A DNA stretch of 64,000 nucleotides from Streptomyces sp. NBC_00654 (GTDB taxonomy: Bacteria; Actinomycetota; Actinomycetes; Streptomycetales; Streptomycetaceae), in assembly GCF_026341775.1 (NCBI RefSeq), contig NZ_JAPEOB010000008.1:13271-77270 (forward strand), given 5' to 3'. Within the stretch, counting starts at the first letter, position 1. Each line of letters starts with the position of its first letter. Positions 1 through 7,523 of the stretch are shown in pieces. The translations under genes and the position numbers were made by a program. The notes beneath the pieces are model-generated. The model saw nothing but the letters and a program-made list of their open reading frames with translations. It made no database searches and was not told the DNA's origin.

Positions 1-2
1 CC

Positions 3-185
3 GGCGGTGTCCACGACGGTGCCCTCGCGCCCGTCGTGACGGACCCTCCCGCCAATCGCCACCCGAATACCGAGGCGCCGGTCCAGCGCGTAGTAGGTGG
101 CGATGTGGTCCAGGTCTGCGGCCTGCCGGCGCCGGGTCTGGGCCTCGGCCTCGTAGCGGTCCTCGAAGTCGTCGTAGTCGTACAC
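3..185 (-). CDS. Partial small hypothetical protein, runs off left edge
   Basis: An open minus-strand frame starts at a GTG (183-185) a few bases after a purine-rich CAGGAG and stays open to the window edge, about 61 codons. The visible part is acidic and aromatic at the start, then arginine-rich, and ends in a segment resembling a small beta barrel (IGGRVRHDGREGTVVD). Short proteins with such a tail are frequent in integrated elements of Streptomyces, but I cannot name the family. No function is assigned. The C-terminus lies outside the window. Confidence 0.5.
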   Translation of the reverse strand, partial: MYDYDDFEDRYEAEAQTRRRQAADLDHIATYYALDRRLGIRVAIGGRVRHDGREGTVVDTA

Positions 186-272
186 GTGCTTCTCCTGCTC
201 TGTCAGGGGGTGATGGTGAGCTGGGCGGCGCCGGGCATCGGCGCGCGGCGGCTGACGGACCGACACCGGCCC

Positions 273-308
273 GGAGATCGCCACACGGCCCGCTGGGCGG
301 CGATCTCC
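273..308. terminator. Inverted repeat between small genes
   Basis: GGAGATCGCC at 273-282 pairs perfectly with GGCGATCTCC at 299-308 around a 16-base loop. It lies just downstream of the minus-strand gene at 386-730, where a terminator would be expected. There is no T-run, so the role is inferred from position only. Confidence 0.3.
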
Positions 309-385
309 GCCCCGGACCACCTAGGGGGGGGACCCGGGGAGGGAGATCGCCAGCGAGAGGCACCGTCAGGCGCCGTGAGGGGCGG

Positions 386-730
386 TCAGAACGGCGCTGG
401 GCCGGGGGAGGTGCCCGATGCGGACCCGGACACTGCGGCCAGGTCCGGGTACTGCGCGGCCATCTGCGCCCGGATCCGGGCGGTCTCCTCCGCCTCCGCC
501 CGCCGCCGCTCGGCACGCTCCTGGGCCACCCGCTCGTCCTCGGCCGCCTGTGCCGCCACATGCTCCTCGACCTGCCGGTCGACGTCGGCGCCCATCTCCT
601 CAACGGCCCGCTGCTCCGCCTCGCGCTGGGCGGTCTCCCGCTCCCACCGGTCCGTCAGCTCCCGCGCGGCGGCGGCTGCCTCAGCGGCCTCAGCGACGTC
701 GCCCTGGTCCTCCTGGTCACGGGCGCCCAT
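386..730 (-). CDS. Highly charged coiled-coil hypothetical protein
   Basis: About 114 residues, extremely rich in Glu, Arg, Ala and Gln, with long uninterrupted helical heptad-like stretches (for example ERVAQERAERRRAEAEET), so it is probably one long coiled coil. I chose the ATG at 728-730 because a GGAG lies close upstream; an in-frame start at 784 adds 18 residues without a better ribosome site. No catalytic motif or membrane segment is visible. Charged coiled-coil proteins of this size are common in Streptomyces plasmids and ICEs. Function unknown. Confidence 0.5.
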   Translation of the reverse strand: MGARDQEDQGDVAEAAEAAAAARELTDRWERETAQREAEQRAVEEMGADVDRQVEEHVAAQAAEDERVAQERAERRRAEAEETARIRAQMAAQYPDLAAVSGSASGTSPGPAPF

Positions 731-796
731 AACTCCATCGTCCTCCCGGCCGGCGGACCGCACCAGCGCCGCACGGAACCACAAGGAACCACAAGG

Positions 797-830
797 CGAG
801 CTGCCGTCTCACACCCGGCGCGGCCGCGAC
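797..830. promoter_or_regulatory. 11-bp inverted repeat upstream of coiled-coil gene
   Basis: TCTCACACCCG (797-807) and CGGGTGTGAGA (820-830) form a perfect 11-bp dyad with a 12-base spacer. It lies just upstream of the minus-strand gene starting at 730, so an operator is as likely as a terminator. No partner regulator is identified. Confidence 0.35.
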
Positions 831-1448
831 GGGTGTGAGAAAAGGGAGACTCACACGGCCTTCCCTGTGGTCGGAATGGAAATGTATTCCGTGCGTCCGA
901 AAACGAAATATCGAGCCCTTTCCACGGTCACGAATTCCACCGCAAGGCCGCACTGTCAATTCCGTCCCGCCGGAAAGGAAGGCCCGTTGTCGCTTCCGGG
1001 ATTGGTTTGTGCGGGCGTGGCCCGTCGCTCCGGCCCGTTGCTCCGGCCCGCCGCGCCGCCAGGACTGCGGCCGCGTGGAAGGGCCAGAAAACAACGGTCA
1101 GGTGGTGCCGACTGGATCAGTGAGCCTTTCCACCCTTGCTCTGGAGTGCAGCAGTCAGTCTGGCAACAGGGCGAAGTGCCCGGTAGATGTGTTTTCGACC
1201 AAGAGACCCCCCTATGCGGATACCGCCCGCAGTCGCCTCTCTTCTTCCGCCAGCCCGGCACGCCTCCCGCCCCCGGCAGGCATCAGTCGCCTGGCCCGAG
1301 CAGTGCAAGGTCCGGAGCCGGTGGAAGGCGTTCTACACACGCCAAACGAGACGAAGCGTCGCGGAATCCGTTTTGGACCATGCGGACGCCGCCCTCTCAG
1401 TTGACTCACTCTCTTTCGGAAACAGCTCAGTTCCGGAATCATGTGTGC
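831..1448. other. Intergenic stretch without recognised gene
   Basis: Less GC-biased in its first part (about 880-960). Several frames are open here, but their translations are Arg/Pro/Ser-rich and lack any family resemblance or ribosome site. I take it as non-coding, including whatever promoter drives the gene at 1449. Confidence 0.5.
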
Positions 1449-2486
1449 ATGTCACCTACAGATTTAGCGAGTGCCGTCGTCACCGCCCTCGCTTCAGGTG
1501 CCGCGTCCGGTGCCGGCACCGCTGCCGGCACTGCTGCCTTCACTCGCCTCGTAGAGCTCGTGCGCAGTCGCCTCGGCCGCTCGGATGAGGGGCGCGGGGC
1601 ACTCGGCCTGTGGGACGCGGAACCCGGATCGGAGCAGGCGGCGGAGGCGGTGCGGGCACGCCTGACCGTGGAGCTGGAGGGGGATCCCGGTCTCGCCGAG
1701 CAGTTGCGGGCCGCTCTGCAGCACGGGCCTCCACCGGTTCCGACGCACCCGCCGGCGATTGTCCAGCGCGTCCACATCGGCGGCGACGCCAACCGCGCCA
1801 CCATCAACGTTGGGCCGCTGCACCTGAAGAAGACCACGGGCGTGGTGGCGACCCTCGCTGTCATCGGCGTGGTGTTGGCCCTGCTGGTCACACTGGGCCT
1901 CCGCAGCGTGGTGCAGTCGCTCGGCGACGACGAAGGTGAGCGCAAGGTGGCTCCCCTCTCCGAGATGGCCACCGTCAAGAGCGTCCTCCCCGACAGCGAC
2001 AGCCTGCCGGCCGAGTTCAAGAGCGAGGGCGATCCGGTGGTGACCACGGATGAACAGGGTTGCCAGCCCGTATGTAAGGGGCTTCTGTTCGCTGCCAGTA
2101 CGACCATGGGGCGCGAGAGACCGCAGAAGACGGCCGCGCTCTACGTCATGGCCTACGACAGCGCCCCGCACGCTGCCCAAGCGTTCGAGATGATTCGTAG
2201 GGAAATGGCCGACTCGTCGGAGAAGACCCTCATCTCGTTCCCGTCCATGGGCGACACCAGTACCGCCTACCAGTTCACCCCCGGCAACATCGTCCTCAAC
2301 GAGGACGACGAATCCATCGAGGAGGCCGAAGCAGAGGCCCTTGTCGGAACGGTCGTCGTCCTCGTCCGCTACACAACCGCGCTAGACGACCTGGAGCCGT
2401 CGCTCACCGCACTCGCACGGATGATGGCGGACCGGGCACAACAAGCGCAGAACGGGAACAGCCCCTCTGCCACCGCGTCCTTCTGA
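1449..2486 (+). CDS. Membrane-anchored hypothetical protein
   Basis: About 345 residues from the ATG at 1449. The open frame reaches back to 36, but the upstream 470 codons translate to low-complexity sequence, so the real N-terminus is MSPTDLASAVVTALASGAAS. That Ala/Ser/Gly-rich opening followed by a helix (FTRLVELVRSRL) is typical of a large group of Streptomyces proteins with N-terminal signalling or assembly helices. One transmembrane helix sits near residues 120-145 (TGVVATLAVIGVVLALLVTL), giving a cytoplasmic N-terminal third and an extracytoplasmic C-terminal domain of about 200 residues with one Cys pair (CQPVC). No catalytic motif is visible. Its role is unknown. Confidence 0.65.
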   Translation: MSPTDLASAVVTALASGAASGAGTAAGTAAFTRLVELVRSRLGRSDEGRGALGLWDAEPGSEQAAEAVRARLTVELEGDPGLAEQLRAALQHGPPPVPTHPPAIVQRVHIGGDANRATINVGPLHLKKTTGVVATLAVIGVVLALLVTLGLRSVVQSLGDDEGERKVAPLSEMATVKSVLPDSDSLPAEFKSEGDPVVTTDEQGCQPVCKGLLFAASTTMGRERPQKTAALYVMAYDSAPHAAQAFEMIRREMADSSEKTLISFPSMGDTSTAYQFTPGNIVLNEDDESIEEAEAEALVGTVVVLVRYTTALDDLEPSLTALARMMADRAQQAQNGNSPSATASF

Positions 2487-2680
2487 TGCCTGCGAGGTGC
2501 CGGTGCTCACCTGGTCGGCCCTCCAGAGGAGCCCAGCCCTGACTGCTCTCAGCGGCCCGGATGAATGAGCCTTTTCCGAGCTGGTGGTGATGGCCGCGAG
2601 TTGGACGGGGCCTGCGCAACGACGAAGCTCCTGAGCCGGTCAAGCTCGGCGGGGAACAAGGCGGGCGTGGTCTGGTCACC

Positions 2681-2926
2681 GTGACGCTCACCGGACCTCA
2701 GCTGGTCGAGTACCCGCGGATGCTCGACTACGACGCGCACGGCGGCGCCAACGCGAACAGCGACGACGGTCCCGTGGCGCGGCGCATGTACAACGCGCTC
2801 ACCCCGGTCATCGACCGCATCAAACCGGGCCAGCCGCCCACAGACGTCCCCCGAGCCGTCGTCGACGACGCAGCCGTCCCGGCCGGCCCCGCCCCCTCCC
2901 CTCCACCTGCGCCCTCCAAGAACTGA
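2681..2926 (+). CDS. Small hypothetical protein
   Basis: 81 residues from a GTG; the frame is open upstream to 2591 without a clear start or ribosome site, so the N-terminus may be longer or the gene may be a 3' remnant. The core (TGPQLVEYPRMLDYDAHGG ... ARRMYNALTPVIDRIKPG) is well formed with natural actinobacterial codon bias, followed by a Pro/Ala tail. I believe this is a small family of Streptomyces mobile-element proteins but cannot name it. No function is inferred. Confidence 0.45.
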   Translation: MTLTGPQLVEYPRMLDYDAHGGANANSDDGPVARRMYNALTPVIDRIKPGQPPTDVPRAVVDDAAVPAGPAPSPPPAPSKN

Positions 2927-3140
2927 CTCGCAGGAAGCGGCGGGGGCCTTCACCAGCGTCAGGCCCCCGCCCGAGCGGGCACAGACGGATGGCGGCGCGC
3001 GTCAGAGCCGCCACACGGCGTTGGGCTCGGCAGCGCGTGACGAATCCAGCTCAGACCCGCCAGGACCGGATGCGGTCCGCGGCGTCGTACGCGTCGGTCC
3101 GTCCGGCGTCGATGTCGCGGGCCAGCGCAGGGACGACCTC

Positions 3141-3588
3141 GTGACGATCCTCATCGACACGAAGAACGAGATCAAAACAGCGGTCAGCGGCCTGACCGAA
3201 GGCGTGGGCGAGGTGGACCGGGAACTGCGGGCGGCGGCCGGTGCGATCACCGAACTGCGCGAGACGGACCTCGCGAACCTCAAGTCCTCCCAGCACGAGA
3301 CGCGGACCAGCGCCTACAACGCGGGCAAACGCGCGAGCGAGGCCGTCACCGCGGTCGTCGATCTGCGGCGGGACGTCGAGCGGCTGCACCACGGACTGAC
3401 GGACCTGCGCCGGGGACATGGACGAAGTGCTGTCACTGCTGCGTGCCGGGGTACCGGTCGCGGCCGGCGGTTCGGCTGTCATGCACCAGGCGCGGGCGGT
3501 CGCCGACACTCCGGGACCGGATGCTGTGCCGCTGCCGGGGCAGCGGCAGGTGAACCGTTCCGGGTTCGGTAGGGACTCGATCACTTGA
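3141..3588 (+). pseudogene. Frameshifted coiled-coil hypothetical gene
   Basis: Starting at the GTG at 3141, the product is a helical, chemoreceptor-like coiled coil (IDTKNEIKTAVSGLTEGVGE and onwards, about 90 residues). At a GGGG run (3412-3415) the sensible frame shifts: removing one G restores a continuation reading LTDLRRDMDEVLSLLRAG, which then stays open to the TGA at 3586-3588. I therefore read one gene broken by a single-base insertion, unless the G-run is a sequencing error. Its last codons run into the left end of the adjacent IS3 remnant, so the native C-terminus may also be lost. Function unknown. Confidence 0.5.
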
Positions 3589-3600
3589 GAGGATCGAGTC

Positions 3601-3786
3601 ATGGCACGTCCTTCCCAGTACCCGCTTGAGCTGCGCCGTCGTGCGGTGCGCATGGTCGCCGAGGTGCGGCCCGACTACGACACCGAGTGGGCCGCGATGA
3701 AAGCGGTCGCCACGAAGCTCAACAACCGTCCCCGCAAGTGCCTGGGTTTCCGGACACCAGCCGAGAGTGTTGCCTTGACCGGTTGA
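3601..3786 (+). pseudogene. Mosaic IS3 orfA head / IS30 transposase tail
   Basis: The first ~40 residues (MARPSQYPLELRRRAVRMVA) are the N-terminus of an IS3-family orfA helix-turn-helix protein. At about 3720 the product turns into NNRPRKCLGFRTPAESV, the typical C-terminal end of an IS30-family transposase; compare LNSRPRKTLGWKTPAEALNE in the intact IS30 copy at 13713. The simplest history is an IS30 insertion into orfA followed by a deletion that joined the two. A short dyad (GACTCGATC / GATCGAGTC, 3574-3600) precedes the ATG and probably marks the element end. Non-functional. Confidence 0.7.
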
Positions 3787-3787
3787 A

Positions 3788-4245
3788 TCTAAGGCGAGTT
3801 TCTTCGCGGCCGAGCTCGACCGGCCACACACACGCTCGTAGCGTTCATCGACGAGCACCGGGACCGCTTCGGCGGAGTCGAGCCGATCTGCCGTGTTCTG
3901 ACCGGCCACGACTGCAAAATCGCCCCGTCCACCTACTACGCACACCACAAACGCCAGGCCGCCCCGGCGGCCCGCACCTTCCGCGACATCGAACTGAAGA
4001 TCCAGATCCGGGAGGCATACGACGCCAACTACCGTGTCTACGGCGCGAGGAAGATCTGGCGGCACCTGAACCGCCAGGGCCAGACCGTGGCCCGCTGCAC
4101 CGTCGAACGCCTCATGCGCGAGCTCGGCATCACCGGCGCCGTCCGCGGCAGGAGAGTGATCACCACGATGCCGGACCCCTCCTCGCCAAGGGCACCGGAC
4201 CTGGTCGACCGCGACTTCGTCGCCAGCGCGCCGAACCGCTGTTGG
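3788..4245 (+). pseudogene. IS3-family orfB transposase remnant
   Basis: Translation gives the end of orfA (KASFFAAELDRP, then a stop), then the orfB N-terminal domain: VAFIDEHRDRFGGVEPICRV, STYYAHHKR, YGARKIWRHLNRQG and TVERLMRELGITGA, which is the HTH_21 part of IS3 transposases. It stops abruptly at APNRCW, just where the DDE integrase core should begin, and is fused to a foreign 3' fragment of the helicase gene. The whole catalytic core is missing, so the element is dead. It continues the mosaic at 3601-3786. Confidence 0.75.
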
Positions 4246-4640
4246 ATGGCTGGCGCAGCAGCGGAAGGCGCACACGTGGGCGCAGCTGAGTGCCGTGCAG
4301 CAGGAGCGGCTCGGCGGGCTCGGTGTGACACCCGACGAGCCGGAACCCGCCCCGGTGACAACACGCGTGGCGAAGGGGACGGGTGGGTTGTCGGCGCCGT
4401 TCCGGCGGGGGGGTTGCGGCCCTTGCGCAGTACCTTCAGCGCGAAGGGCACGAGCGTCCTGTCCCGAGGAAACACGAAGAGCCGGTCGAGGTCGACGGCC
4501 AGGAGCACGTCGTGAAACTCGGTGTGTTCATCACAACACCAAAACCCGACGCGACAAGCTCACCCCCGAACAACGCCAGGCCCTCACCCAGCTCGGAATG
4601 GAATGGGCATGACACCAGCCGCAGCCCGCCGCTGAACCGG
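4246..4640 (+). pseudogene. Duplicated 3' end of the helicase gene
   Basis: These 395 bases match 63542-63936 (also 395 bases) at high identity, including sequence beyond the stop codon. They encode the C-terminal end of the helicase (LAQQRKAHTWAQLSAVQQER, VTRRVAKGTGG-like segment, RDKLTPEQRQALTQLGMEWA). In this copy the frame slips at a run of G (about 4405-4412) and slips back near 4545, so the middle (VAALAQYLQREGHERPV) is in a different frame from the two ends. It is a decayed fragment joined directly to the IS3 orfB remnant. Confidence 0.85.
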
Positions 4641-4831
4641 AGGAACGGCACTCACTCCATAAGAAATCGCGAACCTGAGACGACGTCACCCACCATGAGA
4701 TAGCGCCTCACGACAGCAAAATCTCTCACCCCGTGACAGTGGAACCAGACGATCAACAACACCGCTCCGATCAGCAACAACAACCCAGGCCACTGACACC
4801 TACCCGAGAGAGGACGCTCAACGACGCGGAT

Positions 4832-5341
4832 TCAATCGCTGCTTCCTCGCACGACCGCGGCGTATCGGTCGCCCAGCTTGGCTCGCAGGAGCCCAAGTTG
4901 GTGTGCGGCGGTGGCCGCGACATGCGATGAGGCAGGTTGCATGACGGACGATGCCCACCAATCCGCGTCGGGTCGGCCGTTTTGCATCTCTGCCCGGACC
5001 AGGGTGTCGATTTCTGCCACATGCTGCGCAAAAGCTTGTGCCCATTCCTGCTCGTCGGGCCGGAGGAACGGCGCACGCCGGAGAAGGAGGAGGTTGACCT
5101 GCGTCAGCGTGCTTGATCCAGTCGCGGCGGAGACGTCACGGCCAGCGATGGATGTACGTTGAGCCTCCTCAAGGGCGGACAACGCCTCCCATACTTCCCT
5201 CAGAGCCTCCACCCTCTGAGCGCGGAAGTTCGCCCGTGCTTCGCGGGCCTGAGCTCGCTGCCATTGCCACAGTCCAGCCGCCGTGGCCAACCCTGTTCCT
5301 ACGAAGGTGAGAACGCCCACAGCGACCGTGTCCGAGACCAT
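4832..5341 (-). CDS. Small membrane-anchored hypothetical protein
   Basis: 169 residues. The first ~25 residues form a transmembrane segment (VAVGVLTFVGTGLATAAGLW) followed by a long charged helix (WQWQRAQAREARANFRAQRV). The rest is helical and soluble, with no Cys and no catalytic motif. The topology (one N-terminal anchor, helical cytoplasmic body) is common among unannotated Streptomyces proteins of element-rich regions. Start chosen at the ATG at 5339-5341, the first codon before the hydrophobic segment. It stands alone between the helicase fragment and a low-complexity stretch. Function unknown. Confidence 0.6.
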   Translation of the reverse strand: MVSDTVAVGVLTFVGTGLATAAGLWQWQRAQAREARANFRAQRVEALREVWEALSALEEAQRTSIAGRDVSAATGSSTLTQVNLLLLRRAPFLRPDEQEWAQAFAQHVAEIDTLVRAEMQNGRPDADWWASSVMQPASSHVAATAAHQLGLLRAKLGDRYAAVVRGSSD

Positions 5342-5774
5342 GGCGTGAGGCTACTGATGAGCGACCGGGCTGGGGAAGGCAGCGAGGTCTTCGCTACCCC
5401 TGGGAGCAGCCGCCGCCACACCCGGCTCGAACAGCTGACGGCCCGCTACCCGCTACGACGTGGGCAACCCGTCACCGAACGCGACTGGATCAGACCTTAA
5501 GGAACAAGCTCAGACCCCTTCTACCGACCACAACGGGGGCTCTTGGCGGGTGCGGTCTGCCAGTGGGTGGGCGCGGCCGCCGGGGCCGGGGCCGCCCGCC
5601 CGTCGGACGAGGCAGCAGCCGGGGACGTGGTGGGCGTGGTGGTGGAACGGGAGCGGGCGGCGGTCGGTGGTCGGCGAGACACGGGGCGTTGTGGGCGGCC
5701 AAGAGAAGACGCCCGGCAACATTCAGGGGCGGATCCTGCCAGAGACGCCCCGGGCTCTCCGGCCGACCCGCTGC
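5342..5774. other. Stretch without convincing gene
   Basis: Frames on both strands are open but translate to Gly/Arg/Pro-rich runs typical of GC-rich non-coding DNA. I recognise no family, repeat or RNA in it. Confidence 0.45.
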
Positions 5775-5951
5775 CGCAACTCCACCGTCACCAGCGCACA
5801 CGCGCCGATCTGGCTCGCCGAAGAAGAAGACCTGATCGCGATGTCCAAGGACCGCCGCCTAGCCTCGCCCCGTCGTGAAGCCGTGCTGATCGAACTCGCC
5901 GACGTCCAGCGGATCACCCGCGCGTTCAAGGATCAGAAGGGCAGCCACTGA
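5775..5951 (+). pseudogene. C-terminal remnant, possibly of a recombinase-like protein
   Basis: The last ~50 codons before the TGA at 5949-5951 look like real protein (APIWLAEEEDLIAMSKDRRL ... LIELADVQRITRAFKDQKG), whereas everything upstream in the frame is low complexity. Its stop overlaps the ATG of the next small ORF (TGATG), as in a translationally coupled pair. In Streptomyces such a pair often consists of an integrase-like protein and a small DNA-binding protein; that identity is an inference from memory of gene order. Only the tail is left. Confidence 0.35.
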
Positions 5952-6088
5952 TGCCGGTCTCCGCCGCGACGGCCACCAAGTTGCAGGAGGCCATGCAGCG
6001 GCTTCTCGCAGGTGAGCCCATCCGCACCGACGGGGAACTGACGAAGGAGAGAACGTACGCCGCTACTTCAAGCCGCCCCCGCAGGTGA
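5951..6088 (+). pseudogene. Truncated small DNA-binding-type ORF
   Basis: Starts at an ATG overlapping the previous stop. The opening ([20 protein letters not shown] then [10 protein letters not shown]) is a pattern I associate with small helix-turn-helix partners of integrases, where 'LTKENxxxEAGVSRAT' normally follows. Here the HTH part is replaced by an unrelated tail after LTKE and the frame ends at 46 codons. Probably truncated by a frameshift or deletion near 6050. Confidence 0.35.
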
Positions 6089-6160
6089 CCGCCGAACTTA
6101 CGAGCTTGCTCACGCCGGGCGACAACAGCAGGTGGTTGTCGGATCTTGGGCCGGCTCTGG

Positions 6161-6200
6161 GTACTACGCGGCGCGTACTACGCGATGTGTAGCATTATGG
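6161..6200 (+). promoter_or_regulatory. Putative PadR operator and promoter
   Basis: Two direct copies of GTACTACGCG start at 6161 and 6175, 14 bases apart, with an internal near-palindrome (ACGCGGCGCGT). A TAGCAT-like -10 hexamer follows at about 6190. The site sits 40-75 bases before the PadR ATG, as expected for autoregulation. Inferred from position and symmetry only. Confidence 0.4.
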
Positions 6201-6237
6201 GAACGCATCTCGGAGGCCGACCACAGCTGGAGAAGCC

Positions 6238-6585
6238 ATGCGCACCAACGACGCCCAGATGCTTGTGCTGTGCGCACTGACCGAGGGTCCGCTGCACGGG
6301 TATGCCATCAACGCGGCCATCGAGCAGGTCTCCGGGCGTCGTCTGGGGCCTGGGAGCCTCTACGGAGCCTTGGCCCGCCTGGAGGCGAAGCAGCTGGTGA
6401 AACCCCTGGAGGGAAAGGGCCGTCAACGCCCGGTCTGTCTCACGCCCGCTGGGCGGGAGTTGCTTGAGAGGGAGGCGCACTCCATGGCCCGCCTGTCCGG
6501 GCGCGTATTCGAGAGCGCTGTTCCTGATGAGGTCGGCTACCTCGACCGACTGGCCGCGACGGATCTGGCTCGTTCCTATAACTGA
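6238..6585 (+). CDS. PadR-family transcriptional regulator, 3' end replaced by IS
   Basis: 115 residues with the PadR winged-helix fold: MLVLCALTEGPLHGYAINAA at the N-terminus, the recognition helix and wing (RRLGPGSLYGALARLEAKQL, then GRQRPVCLTPAGRELL), and a short C-terminal dimerisation helix. PadR proteins repress nearby genes, often transporters or stress genes, and their own promoter. The stop codon TGA (6583-6585) lies inside the terminal inverted repeat of the IS element starting at 6581, so the IS has replaced the native last residues. The DNA-binding part is intact, so the regulator may still work. A repeat-containing operator lies upstream. Confidence 0.8.
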   Translation: MRTNDAQMLVLCALTEGPLHGYAINAAIEQVSGRRLGPGSLYGALARLEAKQLVKPLEGKGRQRPVCLTPAGRELLEREAHSMARLSGRVFESAVPDEVGYLDRLAATDLARSYN

Positions 6586-7469
6586 TCATTTCAGAATGAG
6601 ATCGGTGTGTTGGCTTGGCAGTTGGGTGTTGTGTCGGCAGGATCTGCCGGGTGTCTGCTGATCTCGTGCCCGATGACCTGTGGGAACGCATAGCCCCGCT
6701 GCTGCCTCCTCGTCCGCCTCGGCGGCACCGGTATCCCGGGCGGCTGCCGGCCGATGACCGTGCTGCTCTGCGGGGCATCGTTTACGTGCTGCGCAAAAGT
6801 GTGAGCTGGCGGGACGTCCCTGCGGAGCAGGTGGGCTGCAGTGGGGTGACGGCCTGGCGGCGTCTGCGGGACTGGACCGAAGCCGGAGTCTGGCCCCGCC
6901 TCCACGCAGTCCTGCTGGCAGAACTGCGTAAAGAGGGCCTGCTGGAGATGGACGACGCCGCGATCGACGGCTCGCACGTCAGGGCCCTCAACAGGGGGCT
7001 CACACCGGACCTTCTCCGGTCGACCGCGCACGCCCCGGCAGCAAACACCACATCATCGTCGACCGGCACGGAACCCCGCTCGCCGTTGCTCTGACCAGCG
7101 GCAACCGCCACGACGTCACCCAGCTCATGCCACTTCTGGACGCCATACCGCACATCCGCGGCCTGCGCGGCCGGCCACGCCACCGGCCCCGGCGACTGTT
7201 CGCCGACCGTGGCTACGACTACGACAAGTACCGCCGCCTCGTCCGGGCTCGTGGGATCACACCGAAGATCGCCCGTCGCGGCACACCGCACGGCTCCGGC
7301 CTGGGCAGGACCCGCTGGGTCGTCGAGCGGACCTTCGCCTGGCTGCACCAGTTCAAACGCCTTCGGATCCGCTACGAGATACGCGCCGACCTCCATCTCG
7401 GCGTGCTCCAACTCGCCTGCAGCATCATCTGCTTGAGACGACTCCGAACCGCATTCTGAAACGATCAGT
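6581..7469 (+). mobile_element. IS5-type insertion sequence, 889 bp
   Basis: Bounded by imperfect terminal inverted repeats: ACTGATCATTTCAGAATG at 6581-6598 and the complement of ACTGATCGTTTCAGAATG ending at 7469. The interior encodes a two-frame IS5-family transposase. No clear target duplication is visible. The insertion separates a PadR gene from a pentapeptide-repeat gene and trims both. Confidence 0.8.
6651..7459 (+). CDS. IS5-family transposase in two overlapping frames
   Basis: The first frame starts at a GTG at 6651 and gives the N-terminal domain (LVPDDLWERIAPLLPPRPPR, SVSWRDVPAEQVGCSGVTAW, MDDAAIDGSHVRA). The catalytic C-terminal half is in the next frame: GSKHHIIVDRHGTPLAVALT, RRLFADRGYDYDKYRRLVR and RWVVERTFAWLHQFKRLRIR, the DDE-transposase pattern with D, D and E blocks. 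The switch falls at a run of five G around 6993-6997, which fits programmed frameshifting known from IS5-group elements with two ORFs. All catalytic blocks are present, so the element may be active. Confidence 0.8.
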
Positions 7470-7523
7470 AAGAAACGACCAGAAGGTCTGGACTGGGCGC
7501 GGCGGATCGAGCTGTTCACCGTC

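Noticed and set aside
36..1448. Long N-terminal extension of the gene at 1449 (816-codon frame)
   Set aside because: The upstream 470 codons encode Arg/Ser/Pro-rich low-complexity sequence and cover a plausible minus-strand gene; the real protein begins at MSPTDLASAV.
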